Positions 1-8,833 of a stretch of DNA of 56,880 nt are shown piece after piece. Location: the NCBI GenBank assembly GCA_902626605.1, contig CACOFZ010000010.1:1-56880 (forward strand), written 5' to 3'. Within the stretch, counting starts at the first letter, position 1. Each line of letters begins with the position of its first letter. Under the pieces are notes generated by a model that was given only the letters and a program-made list of their open reading frames with translations, was not told the DNA's origin and made no database searches. The translations under genes were made by a program, and so were the position numbers. The DNA is from an uncultured PS1 clade bacterium (lineage in GTDB: Bacteria; Pseudomonadota; Alphaproteobacteria; MED-G09).

Positions 1-360
1 TTTGATGAAAAACTCTTAGATCAAATCAAAGTTAACGAAACTATATCAAATGATGTTATGGATATTTTAGGATCGCCATCAACTACCTCAGCAATTGATT
101 CTTCAACCTGGTACTATATATTTAGCAAGGCTGAAACCGTTGCATTTTATCGCCCAACCGTAACAGATAGAAGAGTTTTAGCAGTATCTTTTGGTGATGA
201 TAATAAAGTAAATAATTTAAAATATTATGGATTAGAAGAAGGAAAGATTATATCATACGTAGATAGAACCACACCTACCAGAGGAAGAGAACTTACAGTT
301 CTTCAACAACTCTTTGGTAATCTTGGTCGCTTAGGAGCAGGTAGTTTACCTGGAAATTAA
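1..360 (+). CDS. bamE: Outer membrane protein assembly factor BamE (5' partial)
   Basis: This is the C-terminal part of a SmpA/OmlA-family lipoprotein of the BAM complex, which inserts beta-barrel proteins into the outer membrane. The reading frame is open from base 1, so the true start, signal peptide and lipobox lie to the left of the window; the ATG at 58 is internal. Visible family signatures are a helix ending in a V..ILGSPS turn, then STWYYI, DRRVLAVSF and the alphaproteobacterial ending GRELTVLQQLFGNLGR. The stop codon overlaps the erpA start by one base (TAATG), so the two genes are probably translationally coupled. The family assignment is firm; a BamE-like paralogue cannot be excluded from a partial sequence. 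Confidence 0.85.
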   Translation, partial: FDEKLLDQIKVNETISNDVMDILGSPSTTSAIDSSTWYYIFSKAETVAFYRPTVTDRRVLAVSFGDDNKVNNLKYYGLEEGKIISYVDRTTPTRGRELTVLQQLFGNLGRLGAGSLPGN

Positions 361-695
361 TGACACAAATAAATAATATATCAATAAGCAAACAAGCTGC
401 TGATAAAATCAATAATATTATTGTTTCTGAAAAAAAAGATTTAATGCTTAAAATTTCTGTGCTTGGTGGAGGGTGTGCTGGTTTTTCTTACAAATTCGAT
501 CTTGTTGATGATACTGATGATGGTGATATTGTTATTGAGGAACATGGAGCAAAAGTTATAATTGACGAGGTTTCAATTCCTTATATTCAAGGATCTATTA
601 TTGACTATAAAAATGATTTAATTGGTCAATCTTTTGAAATAAAAAACCCTAACGCAACATCTGAATGTGGTTGCGGTACGTCATTTTCTTTGTAA
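360..695 (+). CDS. erpA: Iron-sulfur cluster insertion protein, ErpA/HesB family
   Basis: This is an A-type carrier of 111 aa, which hands assembled Fe-S clusters to target apoproteins. It has the three invariant cysteines of the family: Cys39 in GGGCAGF and Cys103/Cys105 in ECGCG, followed by the typical TSFSL ending. Its length is normal. It starts one base inside the bamE stop and is followed after 5 bases by xth, matching the erpA-xth pairing common in Alphaproteobacteria. It could also be called an IscA-like carrier, because A-type carriers are hard to separate by sequence alone. Confidence 0.9.
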   Translation: MTQINNISISKQAADKINNIIVSEKKDLMLKISVLGGGCAGFSYKFDLVDDTDDGDIVIEEHGAKVIIDEVSIPYIQGSIIDYKNDLIGQSFEIKNPNATSECGCGTSFSL

Positions 696-700
696 AAATT

Positions 701-1477
701 GTGAAAATTGCAAGCTGGAATGTTAACTCTGTAAGAACAAGAATTGGTAATATTCTTGATTGGCTTAAGTTAGAAAAACCTGATATTTTGTGCTTACAAG
801 AAACTAAAGTAATCGACAAAGACTTTCCATTAAGCCCGTTTGAAGAAATTGGTTATAATGTAAAAATTCATGGTCAAAAAAGCTATAATGGTGTCGCTAC
901 ATTATCCAAATATTTAATAGAAGAGACTTTTCAAGGAATTCCAAATTATAGTGATGAGCAGGCAAGGTATATAGAAACAGTCCATTCTACTGACATAGGA
1001 ATGATTAGAGTTTCAAATATTTATTTACCAAATGGTAATCCTGCTCCAGGACCAAAATATGACTACAAATTAACTTGGATGAATAAACTTAAAAACCATT
1101 TACAAAATACACTTCTTAACGAAGAAATCTTTATTGTTCTTGGAGATTTTAATGTAATCCCTGAAGATATTGATACATACAACCCCGAGGAATGGAAAGA
1201 TGATGCTCTTTTTAAAATGGAGACAAGAAAAGCATATAGAGAAATTTTATCATTAGGTTTCATTGACTCTTTTCGACAATTTAATCAAGAGCCAGAAAAC
1301 TATACCTTCTGGGATTATCAAAGAGGAGCCTGGCAAAGAAATAAGGGAATTAGAATTGATCATATTTTAACATCGCCTCAAGCAAGTGATAAAACAAATA
1401 ATGTCTACATTGATAAATCATTAAGAGACAAAGAAAAACCCTCTGATCATGTACCTATAATTATAGATTTATCATAG
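701..1477 (+). CDS. xthA: Exodeoxyribonuclease III
   Basis: This is a DNA repair enzyme of the exonuclease III/AP endonuclease family. It cuts at abasic sites and removes 3' blocking groups with a divalent metal. I place the start at the GTG at 701, giving 258 aa that begin KIASWNVNSVRTR after the initiator as in the family; an upstream ATG at 665 lies inside erpA and adds unrelated residues. Conserved motifs are DILCLQETK (metal-binding Glu), IYLPNGNP, GDFNV, then RIDHIL and SDHVPI at the C-terminus (catalytic Asp-His). The gene lies 5 bases after erpA and converges on ilvD with one base between the stop codons. Confidence 0.92.
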   Translation: MKIASWNVNSVRTRIGNILDWLKLEKPDILCLQETKVIDKDFPLSPFEEIGYNVKIHGQKSYNGVATLSKYLIEETFQGIPNYSDEQARYIETVHSTDIGMIRVSNIYLPNGNPAPGPKYDYKLTWMNKLKNHLQNTLLNEEIFIVLGDFNVIPEDIDTYNPEEWKDDALFKMETRKAYREILSLGFIDSFRQFNQEPENYTFWDYQRGAWQRNKGIRIDHILTSPQASDKTNNVYIDKSLRDKEKPSDHVPIIIDLS

Positions 1478-1478
1478 T

Positions 1479-3203
1479 TTATATGTCAGCATAAATATGA
1501 GTTTCTTCTTTAGCCCCAGGATGAGTTATTGCGCCATTTTGAGCAGAGCCAACTGTTTGAGAATATTTCCACAAAGTTCCACTATTGTAATCCGTTCTTC
1601 TAGGTTTCCAATTCTTTCTTCTCTCTTCTAATTCTTTCTCTGATAAATCAACACTTAAGATACCCTTTTCTCCATCAATTGTTATTTTATCTCCATCTCT
1701 TATCAACGCAATTGGTCCTCCAGTTGCCGCCTCAGGTCCAACATGGCCCACACATAAGCCTCTAGTTCCTCCACTAAATCTTCCATCTGTTATTAAAGCA
1801 ACCTTTCCCCCAACACCCTGACCTGAGAGTGCTGCTGTAGTTGATAACATTTCTCTCATACCAGGCCCTCCTTTTGGACCCTCATATCTAATTACTATAA
1901 CCTCACCTGTTTTGTAACCTTCATTTGATACACATTCAAATGCATCTTCCTCGCAGTCAAAACATCTAGCATTACCTTCAAAAAAAGTGCTTTCTAATCC
2001 TGCAACTTTTACAATAGCACCATCAGGAGCGAGATTACCTTTTAGCCCAACAACACCACCTGTAGGGCTTAGTGGCTTATTATATGGTCGAATAATTTTT
2101 TGATTTTCGTTAAAAACAACGCTTTCAAGATTTTCCTCAAGTGTTTTTCCTGTCACGGTCATACAATCACCGTGAACAAAGCCACCATCAAAAAGTGTTT
2201 TAATTATAATTGGTACACCACCAGCATCGTAAACATCTTTTGCAACATATTTTCCTCCGGGTTTTAAATCAGCAATATATGGAGTTCTTTTAAAAATTTC
2301 GACAACATCATCTAAATTAAATTTTATACCACATTCATGTGCAATAGCTGGTAAATGTAATCCTGCATTTGTTGAACCACCGGTTGCAGCAACAATTGTA
2401 GCAGCATTTTCAAGAGACTTACGAGTAACTATATCTCTTGGCCGAATATTATTTTCAATTAAATTCATAACTTGTTTACCAGATTCATAAGCATATTTAT
2501 CGCGATCTTCATATGGAGCTGGAGCTCCAGATGAGTATGGTAAAGCCAATCCCATAATTTCTGAGACACATGCCATAGTATTTGCTGTAAACTGACCACC
2601 GCATGCTCCATCGCTTGGACAGGCTACTTGTTCTAATTCTTTTAAATCTTCTTCTGTTGTTGCTCCAGCAGCATACTTACCAACTGCCTCAAATACATCA
2701 ACAACTGTTACATCATTACCTTTATATGATCCTGGCAATATTGAGCCACCATACATAAAAACACTGGGAATATTAAGCCTACACATAGCCATCATTAAAC
2801 CTGGTAGTGATTTATCACATCCTGCTAAACCAACTATTGCGTCATAAGAGTGACCGCGAACCGTAAGCTCTGTAGAGTCTGCAATGACCTCTCTGGAAAC
2901 TAGGGATGACTTCATGCCTTGGTGACCCATAGCAATTCCATCTGTAACAGTAATTGTACAAAATTCTCTTGGCGTTCCATCGGCATCTTGTACACCTTTT
3001 TTTACTGATTGTGCCTGTCGCATTAAAGCTATATTACATGGAGCAGCCTCATTCCAGGTAGAAACAACACCAACAAAAGGTTTTTTTATATCTTCCTCGG
3101 TCATTCCCATCGCATAATAATAAGATCTGTGAGGTGCTCTCTCAGGACCTATACTTACATGCCTGCTAGGTAATTTATTTTTATCAAACTTTTTTTCTGA
3201 CAT
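1479..3203 (-). CDS. ilvD: Dihydroxy-acid dehydratase
   Basis: This is the IlvD enzyme of branched-chain amino acid synthesis. It dehydrates 2,3-dihydroxy-isovalerate and 2,3-dihydroxy-3-methylvalerate to the 2-keto acids of the valine and isoleucine routes. It is 574 aa, full length for the family. Fe-S cluster cysteines are seen in [11 protein letters not shown] (about residue 129) and in [16 protein letters not shown] (about 196-211), and the C-terminal GRFSGGTRG motif is present. The ATG at 3203 gives the expected basic N-terminus. It is the last gene of the leftward run after valS and the methyltransferase, with a 17-base gap upstream, so it may be co-transcribed with them. Edd (6-phosphogluconate dehydratase) is the related alternative, but the N-terminal pattern fits IlvD. 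Confidence 0.95.
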   Translation of the reverse strand: MSEKKFDKNKLPSRHVSIGPERAPHRSYYYAMGMTEEDIKKPFVGVVSTWNEAAPCNIALMRQAQSVKKGVQDADGTPREFCTITVTDGIAMGHQGMKSSLVSREVIADSTELTVRGHSYDAIVGLAGCDKSLPGLMMAMCRLNIPSVFMYGGSILPGSYKGNDVTVVDVFEAVGKYAAGATTEEDLKELEQVACPSDGACGGQFTANTMACVSEIMGLALPYSSGAPAPYEDRDKYAYESGKQVMNLIENNIRPRDIVTRKSLENAATIVAATGGSTNAGLHLPAIAHECGIKFNLDDVVEIFKRTPYIADLKPGGKYVAKDVYDAGGVPIIIKTLFDGGFVHGDCMTVTGKTLEENLESVVFNENQKIIRPYNKPLSPTGGVVGLKGNLAPDGAIVKVAGLESTFFEGNARCFDCEEDAFECVSNEGYKTGEVIVIRYEGPKGGPGMREMLSTTAALSGQGVGGKVALITDGRFSGGTRGLCVGHVGPEAATGGPIALIRDGDKITIDGEKGILSVDLSEKELEERRKNWKPRRTDYNSGTLWKYSQTVGSAQNGAITHPGAKEETHIYADI

Positions 3204-3220
3204 ATTTTAACCTTATAATA

Positions 3221-4009
3221 TCAAATTGGTTTTACTACCATCCACATATTATCACTAGTAGGAAGATGGTCTAAAAAATTAAACTTTATAACTTCGTAAT
3301 TTGTATCCTTTACCATCTTAAGTAAAGTTTTTGGAGTAAAATGGTTTACATGATCTGGAAAATGAAAACCACACCATTTTTCTCTTCTTATTCTTCTATT
3401 AATACTGTCGTAATTTGGTACCTTAATAATCACACAGGCATTATTTTTTAAAGTAAATTTTAAATTTTTTAAAACTTCAAAAGGCTGATGTTCATGTTCT
3501 AGGTAAGATCTTAAGATTGCACCAGAGAACTTATTTTCACCAAATTCCTCTAAAACACTAGTAGAGGGAGCACAAATAGCTTTTCCACCTCTTTTCTTAA
3601 AAGATAAATTAGCCTTATTTGCTGATTCCTCAGAAATATCTATTCCATAAGGGGTATAAATATTTGGAATATTTTCAAATTTAGCACCAGATCCGCAACC
3701 AATATCCAAAACGTCTCCTTTTTTACAGTAGCGATTTAAAAGAAATTTTAATTTATCTCTCCTAATTAATGTTTTTACTTTTCTACGAATCTTTTTTTTA
3801 AGACTTATTTTTTTTTCTTCTTCAAAATTTCTTTCCCAAGAAAATTCATTTTTCATTCTTTCGTATATAGGGACCTCTGGCATATAAACAAAAGAACATT
3901 GGCACTGAACAAGTTTCCAAGGTTCAGAGTTATAGAACAGCTCATTACTATGTTTAGGCTCTTTGCACAAAGGACAAAATCTTTTTTTAATTTTAATTTT
4001 ATTTTTCAT
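3221..4009 (-). CDS. Class I SAM-dependent methyltransferase with N-terminal Cys4 motif
   Basis: This 262-aa protein has an N-terminal zinc-ribbon-like segment (Cys12, Cys15, Cys36, Cys38) followed by a Rossmann methyltransferase domain with the SAM-binding motif VLDIGCGSG at about residues 95-103. A further stretch, WCGFHFPDHVNHFTP, is typical of Methyltransf_23-type enzymes that often modify sugars or small metabolites. The substrate is unknown. The start codon lies 11 bases inside the 3' end of valS, so translation is probably coupled to valS, and ilvD follows. No strong ribosome-binding site is visible. The combination resembles methyltransferases of surface-glycan gene sets, yet no glycan gene is nearby. 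Confidence 0.8.
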   Translation of the reverse strand: MKNKIKIKKRFCPLCKEPKHSNELFYNSEPWKLVQCQCSFVYMPEVPIYERMKNEFSWERNFEEEKKISLKKKIRRKVKTLIRRDKLKFLLNRYCKKGDVLDIGCGSGAKFENIPNIYTPYGIDISEESANKANLSFKKRGGKAICAPSTSVLEEFGENKFSGAILRSYLEHEHQPFEVLKNLKFTLKNNACVIIKVPNYDSINRRIRREKWCGFHFPDHVNHFTPKTLLKMVKDTNYEVIKFNFLDHLPTSDNMWMVVKPI

Positions 4010-6656
4010 TAGAAATAAGTTTATTGATAAATAGTTTAGACTCCTCCAGTTTATTATGGTCTGATAAAAGATCCTCTAATTTATCGTTAGTTTCTTTTAC
4101 GACATTTTTAGGTGCTTTTTTAACAAAGCTCTCATTACTTAACTTCTTCTTGAATAATTCAATATCATTAATAATTTTAATTTCTTCTTTTTCAATTCTT
4201 CTTATCTCTGACGATAGATCTATGTCATCATCAATAACAAGAGCAAAGTCAATATTTGATACTGAAAAAGATGCTGAACGATCTGAAAAATTAGCTACTT
4301 TATTAATTTTTCTTATTTTTATTAATTTATTTAACAATAAATCAATATTTTTAATCTCAGCAATTTTTCCTGAATCTTTTTTATAAACTTCCAATGAGAG
4401 CTCTTTTTTTGATGGGATATTTAACTCTGATCTAATCGATCTTACGCTAGTAATAATTTCAATAATTGTTTCAGTGCTTTTGACAAAAGAAACGTTATTT
4501 ACAGATGGTAACGATATATTCCAACCACTTGAAATTAATGCTTCTTCGCTGCTACTTACTTTTTTCCATAAATCTTCAGTAATAAAGGGCATAAACGGGT
4601 GCAACTTAATTAAAATGAAATTTAGTGACATAGAGGTAATGCATTTTAACTCATCAAGATCATCATAACTAGGATCATTAAAATATGGCTTAATAAGCTC
4701 CAAGTACCAATCACAAAAAATGTGCCAAACAAAATGATATATTTCATTTGCCGCTTCATTAAATTTATATTCATTAAGAAATGCATCAATATTATTTTCA
4801 GTCTCAATCATTTCTGATAGGAGCCAACTAGTAACTGGATTTGAGAGTTCTTCTATATTTTTATTATTTACTTTTATACAATCATTTAATTCACAAAATC
4901 TTGCTGCGTTCCATAACTTTGTTCCAAAATTTCTATAACCTTCAACCCTTGATTTAGATAATTTTATATCTCTTCCATAAGATGCCATTGATGCAAGAGT
5001 AAATCTTAAAGAGTCTGCTCCAAAATTGTCTATTAACTCTAATGGATCAACTACATTGCCTTTTGACTTAGACATTTTTTGTCCATTCTCATCTCTCACC
5101 AATGCATGAATATAGATTTCGGAAAATGGAATATTCTTCTGAAAATAGAGGCCCATCATCATCATTCTTGCAACCCAGAAGAAAATTATATCGAAACCAG
5201 TAATTAAAAGATTTGTAGGGTAAAATTCGGAAAGATCGTTTTCTTCATTTGGCCATCCTAATGTTGTAAAGGGCCATAATGCCGAAGAAAACCATGTATC
5301 AAGAACATCTTCATCCTGAGATATTACTTCAGTTTTATATTTATTTTTAGCAATTTTTAAAGCTTCGCTCTCTGACGAAGCTACAATTATTTCACCATCA
5401 CTTGTGTACCACGCAGGGATTCTATGGCCCCACCATAGCTGTCTTGAAATACACCATGGTTGAATATTATTCATCCATTCATAATATGTTTTTGTCCAAT
5501 TTTTAGGAATAAACTCAGTTTTACCCTCTTCAACATTCTTTATGGCGGCTATCGATAGTTTTTTTGCATCTACATACCATTGATCAGTCAAAAAAGGCTC
5601 AATAACCTCATATGATCTGTCGCCATAAGGAACAACATGAGTATGATCTTCAACTTTAACTAAAAAATTTTCAATTTGGAGCTGATCTACAAGTCTTTTT
5701 CTTGCTTCAAATCTGTTTAAACCTATCCATTCTTTGGGTGTGTTTTCATTCAAATTTCCATCTGCGTCAAATATTGAAATCATTTCAAGATTATTTCTTT
5801 TACCAACTTCAAAATCGTTAAAGTCATGAGCAGGAGTAATTTTAACAGCTCCACTTCCCTGTTCTGGATCGGCATATTCGTCTTTAACAATAGAAATCTG
5901 TCTATTAACAATAGGAATTAAAACTTTCTCACCTATTAAATCTTTATACCTTTCATCATTTGGGTGAACAGCAATAGCTGTATCACCAAACATTGTTTCA
6001 GGTCGTGTAGTTGCAATTGTTATAAATTTAGTTTTATCGCTTTGAAGAGGGTAATTTATATACCATAAACTACCTTTTGTTTCCCTTTGATCTACTTCTA
6101 AATCAGAAATAGCTGTCTTAAGCTTTGGATCCCAATTAACAAGTCTTTTATCCTTATATATTAAACCATCATTATATAGTTCAACAAAAACCTTAATTAC
6201 TGCCTTAGATAAACCTTCATCCATGGTAAATCTCTCTCTACTCCAATCACACGATGCTCCCAACCTTCTCAATTGTTCAGTAATTGTGCCGCCAGACTTT
6301 TCTTTCCACTTCCATATTTCATTAACAAAAGTCTCTCTTCCCAAATCGCGCCTTGAAATATTTTTTTCTGATTGAAGATTTCTTTCAACAACCATTTGAG
6401 TTGCAATACCAGCATGATCAGTTCCGGGTTGCCATAAAACATTTTTTCCTTTCATTCTCTGATATCTAACAATAATATCTTGTAGGGTAGTATTTAATGC
6501 ATGACCCATATGAAGGCTTCCAGTTACATTTGGTGGCGGCATTACAATAGAAAAATTTTCATTTTCAGAGACTGTTGGTTTAAAAAGCCCTTTAGACTCC
6601 CACATGTCATAAATTCGCCTCTCAGCTTCAGAGGGATCATATTTTTTTTCAATCAT
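3999..6656 (-). CDS. valS: Valyl-tRNA synthetase
   Basis: This class I aminoacyl-tRNA synthetase charges tRNA-Val and edits misactivated threonine. It is 885 aa. The HIGH-type motif HMGH sits at residues 49-52 after PPPNVTGSL, and the KMSKS loop appears as KMSKSKGNVVDP in the second half of the protein. The CP1 editing domain lies between them. The C-terminal 70 or so residues are rich in Lys/Glu and form the coiled coil that grips tRNA. It follows the popZ-like gene by one base, matching the tolC, popZ, valS order of many Alphaproteobacteria. Its 3' end overlaps the methyltransferase gene by 11 bases. Confidence 0.97.
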   Translation of the reverse strand: MIEKKYDPSEAERRIYDMWESKGLFKPTVSENENFSIVMPPPNVTGSLHMGHALNTTLQDIIVRYQRMKGKNVLWQPGTDHAGIATQMVVERNLQSEKNISRRDLGRETFVNEIWKWKEKSGGTITEQLRRLGASCDWSRERFTMDEGLSKAVIKVFVELYNDGLIYKDKRLVNWDPKLKTAISDLEVDQRETKGSLWYINYPLQSDKTKFITIATTRPETMFGDTAIAVHPNDERYKDLIGEKVLIPIVNRQISIVKDEYADPEQGSGAVKITPAHDFNDFEVGKRNNLEMISIFDADGNLNENTPKEWIGLNRFEARKRLVDQLQIENFLVKVEDHTHVVPYGDRSYEVIEPFLTDQWYVDAKKLSIAAIKNVEEGKTEFIPKNWTKTYYEWMNNIQPWCISRQLWWGHRIPAWYTSDGEIIVASSESEALKIAKNKYKTEVISQDEDVLDTWFSSALWPFTTLGWPNEENDLSEFYPTNLLITGFDIIFFWVARMMMMGLYFQKNIPFSEIYIHALVRDENGQKMSKSKGNVVDPLELIDNFGADSLRFTLASMASYGRDIKLSKSRVEGYRNFGTKLWNAARFCELNDCIKVNNKNIEELSNPVTSWLLSEMIETENNIDAFLNEYKFNEAANEIYHFVWHIFCDWYLELIKPYFNDPSYDDLDELKCITSMSLNFILIKLHPFMPFITEDLWKKVSSSEEALISSGWNISLPSVNNVSFVKSTETIIEIITSVRSIRSELNIPSKKELSLEVYKKDSGKIAEIKNIDLLLNKLIKIRKINKVANFSDRSASFSVSNIDFALVIDDDIDLSSEIRRIEKEEIKIINDIELFKKKLSNESFVKKAPKNVVKETNDKLEDLLSDHNKLEESKLFINKLISNEK

Positions 6657-6657
6657 C

Positions 6658-7056
6658 TTAATTACGTTTTTTAAATAGTTTTGCTACTTCTTCTTTAACA
6701 GATTCTTCTACAATCGTTTTTAAATTTTTGGCAAACCAATCATTGAGGGTTTCTTTAATTGTTTCTCTAACAATATCATCAATGGATAAATCAGAAATAA
6801 AATTAGAATTATCTAATTTTAAATTATTATTTTTTTCTTCATTTTTTCTTAAATTATTGGATAACGACTCATTGTTTAGGTCAACTTCATCTTCTAAAAG
6901 AATTGAGTCCTCTTTTTCATCTACAACATCGGTTAACTCAATAAACTCATTATCATTAGACGGTTTATCCAAATCCTGCTCACCTGAGATAACTTCTTTA
7001 ATCGATGAGAGAATATCATTAACAGACATTTCTTCATTATTTTCATTTGAAACCAT
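6658..7056 (-). CDS. popZ: PopZ-like polar organizing protein (DUF2497)
   Basis: This 132-aa protein resembles PopZ, which self-assembles at the cell pole and anchors the chromosome origin through ParB in Caulobacter. It has the N-terminal family motif MSVNDILSSIKEVI (residues 10-23), an acidic low-complexity linker (about 24-85), and the C-terminal helical assembly region with IVRETIKETLNDWFAKNL. The linker is short and rich in Asn/Asp/Glu rather than Pro. The ATG at 7056 is used here; the ATG at 7029, which begins directly at the family motif, is an alternative. valS follows by one base. Polar organisation is inferred from the family. Confidence 0.82.
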   Translation of the reverse strand: MVSNENNEEMSVNDILSSIKEVISGEQDLDKPSNDNEFIELTDVVDEKEDSILLEDEVDLNNESLSNNLRKNEEKNNNLKLDNSNFISDLSIDDIVRETIKETLNDWFAKNLKTIVEESVKEEVAKLFKKRN

Positions 7057-7090
7057 GACAAAAAATACCTTACAACATAGACATTATAGA

Positions 7091-8440
7091 TCAATCAAGA
7101 TTTTTAATATCTTTAAATCTTTTCCATCCAAGTTTAATATTTTTTACCTTGTTATAATTTAAATTAGGGTCATATTTTGAAATAGGAAGAGACAGAACAT
7201 CGGGATTTAAAGAACCAACGCTTAAAAGCAAATAAAACATCGACAATTTTGAATTATTTTCGGAACTTATCATTGATACCTGGGAGTCCAAAAATTCCTG
7301 TTCTGCATCTAATACATCTAAATTTGTTCTGGTGCCGAGCTCGAACTCTTCTTTTACTCCCTCAAGTGCAATTTTATTTGCTTCGAATTGTTTTTTTGAA
7401 GAATTAACCTTGATTAAAGATGAATTATATTGCGCAAAAGCAGACTTTACCTCTTGAGTAACAAATCTTTTAGCTTCAGTTAATTGAAATTTATCTCTAA
7501 TATTTATTTCTTGAGCTTTTCTAATATTTGACCAATTTAAGCCACCAGAAAAAATTGGCATACTCAATACACCCATCAATTGATAAGCATCTCCATCCGT
7601 ATTAAATAACATCTCCTCTGAATTAGAAAACTCACCTATTAAACTAATAGATGGTAATAATTTTGATTTTGCTGATTTAATTCCGTATCTTGATGACAAT
7701 TCTGATTTTTCTGCAAATTTAATATAAGGACTTTTTACATTAGCTATAGATAGCGCTTCTTCAATTGAAGTTGGTAAAGTAAAATTAATAAAGTCATTTG
7801 ATAAATTTATAGGTATCACACCAATAATAGATTTATAAATTGCTTTACTTTTCTCAAGATTTGCCCTTGCTTCAGCTAAATTTGCTTGTGATAATGAGAG
7901 CCTAGCTTCAGATTGGGCAACATCTGTTAGAGTAAGCTCACCTACTTCAAATTGTATTTTTGCAACTTCAAGCCTCTCATTAAGTACATCAAGATTTACC
8001 TCTCTTAGTTCAACAATTTTCTGACTTGTCAAAACATTAAAAAAAGCTTCCGCAGCAGAGAACAAAATCTCTTGTTCTAAAATATTTAAATCAGCTTGAC
8101 TTGCAGCTATAAAATTTAGAGATTGGGATCTATTGTTAATTAATCGACCACCAGAAAAAATTATCTGTTCGGCCTCAATCTTAGCAACCTTAGGTTTTAA
8201 TTTTATTTCATCTGTTTCTTTATAATTTGTAATAAACTCTCCATATGATCCAACGAGTCTAATTTTTGGAAAAAATTCTGAAGATGAAATAGATACAAGC
8301 TCATCGTTTGCCCTTAATTCAGCTCTTTTAGCTTGAATGGAAGGATTATTTTTATAAGCAAGCGAGAGTGCCTCCTGCAAAGTATTTGCATATAACTGTG
8401 TATTCAAAAATAAACAAAAAATTAAACAAAAAATTATCAT
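7091..8440 (-). CDS. tolC: TolC-family outer membrane efflux protein
   Basis: This outer membrane channel has the TolC/OEP fold: a trimeric beta-barrel with a long periplasmic alpha-helical tunnel, serving tripartite efflux pumps or type I secretion. It is 449 aa. It starts with a hydrophobic signal peptide (about residues 1-18, probable cleavage after LYA) followed by NTLQEALSLAYKNNP, the usual start of the mature protein. Two OEP repeats, each with long heptad-rich helices, cover the rest. A clear AAGG ribosome-binding site precedes the ATG at 8440. It heads the leftward group with the popZ-like gene and valS. No pump or adaptor gene is in the window, so its partner is unknown. Confidence 0.9.
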   Translation of the reverse strand: MIIFCLIFCLFLNTQLYANTLQEALSLAYKNNPSIQAKRAELRANDELVSISSSEFFPKIRLVGSYGEFITNYKETDEIKLKPKVAKIEAEQIIFSGGRLINNRSQSLNFIAASQADLNILEQEILFSAAEAFFNVLTSQKIVELREVNLDVLNERLEVAKIQFEVGELTLTDVAQSEARLSLSQANLAEARANLEKSKAIYKSIIGVIPINLSNDFINFTLPTSIEEALSIANVKSPYIKFAEKSELSSRYGIKSAKSKLLPSISLIGEFSNSEEMLFNTDGDAYQLMGVLSMPIFSGGLNWSNIRKAQEINIRDKFQLTEAKRFVTQEVKSAFAQYNSSLIKVNSSKKQFEANKIALEGVKEEFELGTRTNLDVLDAEQEFLDSQVSMISSENNSKLSMFYLLLSVGSLNPDVLSLPISKYDPNLNYNKVKNIKLGWKRFKDIKNLD

Positions 8441-8461
8441 TAATATCCTTAATTTATAAAG

Positions 8462-8483
8462 ATGACGTACGCGTCATTTTTTT
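8462..8483. promoter_or_regulatory. Inverted repeat upstream of the tolC-like gene
   Basis: Arms ATGACG and CGTCAT flank the tetranucleotide TACG at 8462-8477, and seven T residues follow on the + strand. It lies 21 bases before the tolC-like start codon. It could be an operator for that gene, or a short hairpin-plus-T-tract terminator read rightwards. No rightward gene ends here, so I favour the operator reading. The rest of the 8441-8833 region holds only tRNA-Cys and a candidate promoter. Confidence 0.35.
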
Positions 8484-8592
8484 ATAAATAATCTATGTTT
8501 ACTAATATTACAAGACGAATATTCCTAAATTAAAATAAAAGAATATCTAGACAAATATGATAAAAATCTAATATGAAAGAGACTATTATTTA

Positions 8593-8666
8593 GGCCACTT
8601 GGCGGAGTGGTTACGCAGCGGCCTGCAAAGCCGTGGACGCCAGTTCGAATCTGGCAGTGGCCTCCA
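8593..8666 (+). tRNA. tRNA-Cys (anticodon GCA)
   Basis: This is a 74-base cloverleaf. The acceptor arms are GGCCACT and AGTGGCC, the anticodon stem GCGGC/GCCGT carries the loop CTGCAAA (anticodon GCA), and the T arm is GCCAG-TTCGAAT-CTGGC. The discriminator base is U, as expected for tRNA-Cys, and the CCA end is encoded. It lies alone between the tolC-like gene and odhA. Confidence 0.97.
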
Positions 8667-8720
8667 TTTAAAAAATTATTCATCTATTTTTTAATATATG
8701 TCACAAATTTTTCAATTTAT

Positions 8721-8749
8721 TTGGTATTATCATTGTAAGTGTATATATA
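8721..8749 (+). promoter_or_regulatory. Candidate sigma70 promoter for odhA
   Basis: TTGGTA (8721-8726) and TATATA (8744-8749) are separated by 17 bases, about 85 bases before the odhA start. The region is very AT-rich, so chance matches are likely; the match is moderate. Confidence 0.3.
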
Positions 8750-8833
8750 GAATGTAAAAGATAAATATTAATTTAATCTTATAGTAATAATTAAGTAATT
8801 ACATAGTATTTACCTTAATTTTAGAGAAAAAAT

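Noticed and set aside
665-700. Extra N-terminal residues on exonuclease III from the ATG at 665
   Set aside because: They overlap the end of erpA and precede the invariant KIASWNVNS start; the GTG at 701 is better.
7477-8377. Idea that the heptad repeats in the tolC-like gene are a DNA repeat array
   Set aside because: The periodicity is at the protein level (coiled-coil helices); the DNA copies are not similar.
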